DNA of 5,398 nt, from positions 1 through 5,398 of the forward strand of contig CAMVBO010000149.1 of assembly GCA_947165745.1 (NCBI GenBank), in the 5' to 3' direction. Position 1 is the first letter of the stretch. Each line of letters begins with the position of its first letter. This document shows, one piece after another, positions 3,802-5,398 of this stretch. This DNA comes from an uncultured Clostridia bacterium. Lineage in GTDB: Bacteria > Bacillota_A > Clostridia > Christensenellales > Aristaeellaceae. Below the pieces are notes generated by a model, which ran no database searches, was not told where the DNA came from, and saw nothing but the letters and a program-made list of their open reading frames with translations. The position numbers and the translations under genes are program-made.

Positions 3802-5398
3802 TCACTTTTCAATCAGCTGGGTCAGCAGCGCATTGCTGCGCTTGAGGAAGTCCACCATGCGGTCGGCCACCAGGGGCTGGCGGGCCATCTCGGCCAGGTC
3901 GGCCACCTGGGCGCACACGGTCTGGGTCTTATCGTTGTCCTCGGCGCCCTGCAGCCACTTCACCAGCGGGTGCTTGTCGTTGAGCACCAGGGTGCGCTTC
4001 TCGGGCAGCTTCATGTCCGGGCCGCCCCAGCGGCTGGACATTTCGGTAAACCTGCGGTTCTGCTCGTCCACGGTGATCATGGCGATCAGCCCCTCGTCCT
4101 TGAAGGGCTTGAGCTGCACGTCCACCTGCTCGTCGGCCATGGCCTTGCGGAACAGGCCCTCCAGCTTCGCGCGCGCGTCCTCGCTGACCTCGCCCGCCTC
4201 GGTGAGGCTGTCGGCGGCGGCGTCCACCCGCTTGAAGGCCACCTTGGCGTCCCGCTCGGTGTACTCCAGGAAGCTGATGAAGTTGTTGTCGATCAGCGTG
4301 TCCAGCAGGATCACGTCCTTGCCCTGGTCGTTGTACAGCTGGATCATCTGGGCCTGGCGCTTGGCGTCGCTGGCGTAGTAGACCGTCTTGTCCTCGCCCT
4401 CGCAGTTCTTGTTCAGGTATTCATCCAGCGTGACGTACGCGTCGCCGGTGGTCTTGTAGATCAGCGCCGGCTTTACCCGCTCATAGAACTTCTCATCCTT
4501 CATGCAGCCGTACTTCACGAAGGGGTGGATGTCGTCCCAATAGCGCTGGTAGTCCTCCCGCCGGGTGTTGAATTCGCTGACGAGACGGTCGGCCACCTTG
4601 CGGGTGATGTAGGCGGCCATCTTTTTCACGTAGCCGTCGTTCTGCAGGAACGAGCGGCTCACGTTCAGCGGCAGGTCCGGGCAGTCCACGCAGCCCTTGA
4701 GCAGCAGCAGGAACTCCGGAATGACCTCCTTGATGTTGTCCGCCACGAACACCTGGTTGTTGTACAGCTTGATGACACCCTCGCTGGCGGTAAACTCGTT
4801 TTTGATGCGGGGGAAGTAGAGGATGCCCTTCAGATTGAAGGGATACTCCGCGTTCAGGTGGATCCAGAACAGCGGCTCCTCAAAGTCGTTGAACACCTTG
4901 CGGTAGAACTCCTTGTACTCCTCGTCGGTGCACTCGCTGGGCCGCTTCATCCACAGGGGATGGGTGTCGTTGATCTGTCTGGGCTCTTCCGGCTGCTTCG
5001 GCGCTTCGCCCTCCTTGGGCGCTTCGCCCTCCTTGGGCGCTTCGCCCTCCTTGGGCGCCTCCGGCGCTTTCACCTCGCTGACGAAGATGGGCACGGGCAT
5101 GAACGCGCAGTGCTTTTCCAGCGTGGAGCGCAGCGTCCACAGGTTGAGGAAGTCCTTGTCCTCCTCGTCGATATACAGCGTGATGGCGGTGCCGCGCTCG
5201 GCGCGGTCGGAGGGCTCGATCTCATAGGTCATGCCATCCTCGCTGGTCCAGCGCACGGCGGGGGCGCCGGTGTAGCTCCTGGAGTCGATGACCACCTTGT
5301 CCGACACCATGAACGCGCTGTAGAAGCCCAGGCCGAAGTGGCCGATGATCCCGGCGCCTTCGCCCTTGCTGTCCTCGGTGTACTTGGTGATGAAGTCG
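3802..5398 (-). CDS. htpG: Molecular chaperone HtpG (Hsp90), lacking its N-terminus at the window edge
   Basis: HtpG is the cytoplasmic bacterial Hsp90, an ATP-driven dimeric chaperone. The window encodes 531 residues plus the stop; the frame is open to the right edge, entering in mid-codon, with roughly 90-100 N-terminal residues missing. Seen: the end of the ATP lid with GHFGLGFYSAFMVSDKV (about 5340-5291), the rest of the N-domain, then an N–M linker and the middle domain starting INDTHPLW. The middle domain includes KEFYRKVFNDF and LPLNVSRSFLQNDG, which carries the conserved catalytic-loop Arg. The C-terminal dimerisation domain ends in LLTQLIEK, without MEEVD as expected for bacteria. 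The ATG at 5310 is internal and not the start. The linker is oddly long and Pro/Glu/Lys-rich because of a PKEGEA triplication. Its transcription unit is separate from the downstream cassette, which has its own promoter. Confidence 0.96.
   Translation of the reverse strand, partial: DFITKYTEDSKGEGAGIIGHFGLGFYSAFMVSDKVVIDSRSYTGAPAVRWTSEDGMTYEIEPSDRAERGTAITLYIDEEDKDFLNLWTLRSTLEKHCAFMPVPIFVSEVKAPEAPKEGEAPKEGEAPKEGEAPKQPEEPRQINDTHPLWMKRPSECTDEEYKEFYRKVFNDFEEPLFWIHLNAEYPFNLKGILYFPRIKNEFTASEGVIKLYNNQVFVADNIKEVIPEFLLLLKGCVDCPDLPLNVSRSFLQNDGYVKKMAAYITRKVADRLVSEFNTRREDYQRYWDDIHPFVKYGCMKDEKFYERVKPALIYKTTGDAYVTLDEYLNKNCEGEDKTVYYASDAKRQAQMIQLYNDQGKDVILLDTLIDNNFISFLEYTERDAKVAFKRVDAAADSLTEAGEVSEDARAKLEGLFRKAMADEQVDVQLKPFKDEGLIAMITVDEQNRRFTEMSSRWGGPDMKLPEKRTLVLNDKHPLVKWLQGAEDNDKTQTVCAQVADLAEMARQPLVADRMVDFLKRSNALLTQLIEK
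5001..5054. repeat. Three perfect 18-bp tandem repeats inside htpG
   Basis: GCGCTTCGCCCTCCTTGG occurs three times head to tail with no mismatch (5001-5018, 5019-5036, 5037-5054), with degenerate partial copies on each side. On the coding strand each unit encodes PKEGEA, so copy-number change keeps the frame. It falls in the N–M linker of HtpG. Complete identity at third codon positions suggests recent slippage expansion. Confidence 0.95.

Noticed and set aside
5001..5054. CRISPR-like array
   Set aside because: The units are adjacent with no spacers and encode an in-frame hexapeptide repeat in HtpG, so this is a coding minisatellite.
3833..5227. Plus-strand frames of 104 and 181 codons opposite htpG
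   Set aside because: Antisense to unmistakable Hsp90 coding sequence. The GASPSL repeats in one are only the complement of the PKEGEA linker repeat.

Overview
The window looks like chromosomal DNA from a GC-rich member of the Clostridia (Bacillota). The evidence is the maf–mreB–mreC gene order, Gram-positive-style Shine-Dalgarno (SD) sites, sigma-A-like promoters and an HtpG of clostridial type. Every gene I can support lies on the minus strand, so transcription runs from high to low coordinates. The long plus-strand open frames are GC-rich shadows.

Layout in transcription order: (1) htpG (Hsp90), from the right edge to 3802, lacks its N-terminal ~90-100 residues because the window ends. Its linker carries a perfect 18-bp tandem repeat. 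(2) About 110 bp of AT-rich, palindrome-rich spacer (3693-3801) holds a near-consensus promoter, TTGACA-17-TGTAAT. (3) A two-gene cassette encodes two exported proteins: a lipoprotein (2982-3608), then a small secreted protein (2453-2965) 16 bp later. The lipoprotein gene sits in frame behind what looks like the 5' stub of another gene (3609-3692). (4) Two successive intrinsic terminators (2379-2443 and 2327-2360) close the cassette. (5) An extended -10 promoter precedes maf (nucleotide pyrophosphatase), followed by mreB and mreC (truncated by the left edge). This is the usual Firmicute shape and division cluster.

The Maf/MreB/MreC block would serve nucleotide-pool control and lateral cell-wall growth. 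Its MreB is unusual. The fold, operon position and adenosine-side motif are kept, but the catalytic Glu pair, the phosphate-2 Asp and other active-site positions are replaced. It may be a non-hydrolysing MreB-like protein. Both spacers flanking mreB carry copies of one AGGAAT-type heptamer repeat, in opposite orientations, and one copy supplies the mreB stop codon.

I found no RNA genes, CRISPR arrays, transposase genes or integrases. No stretch longer than 300 bp lacks a gene. The best candidates for something undescribed are the degenerate MreB in its native operon and the promoter-captured lipoprotein/secreted-protein pair.
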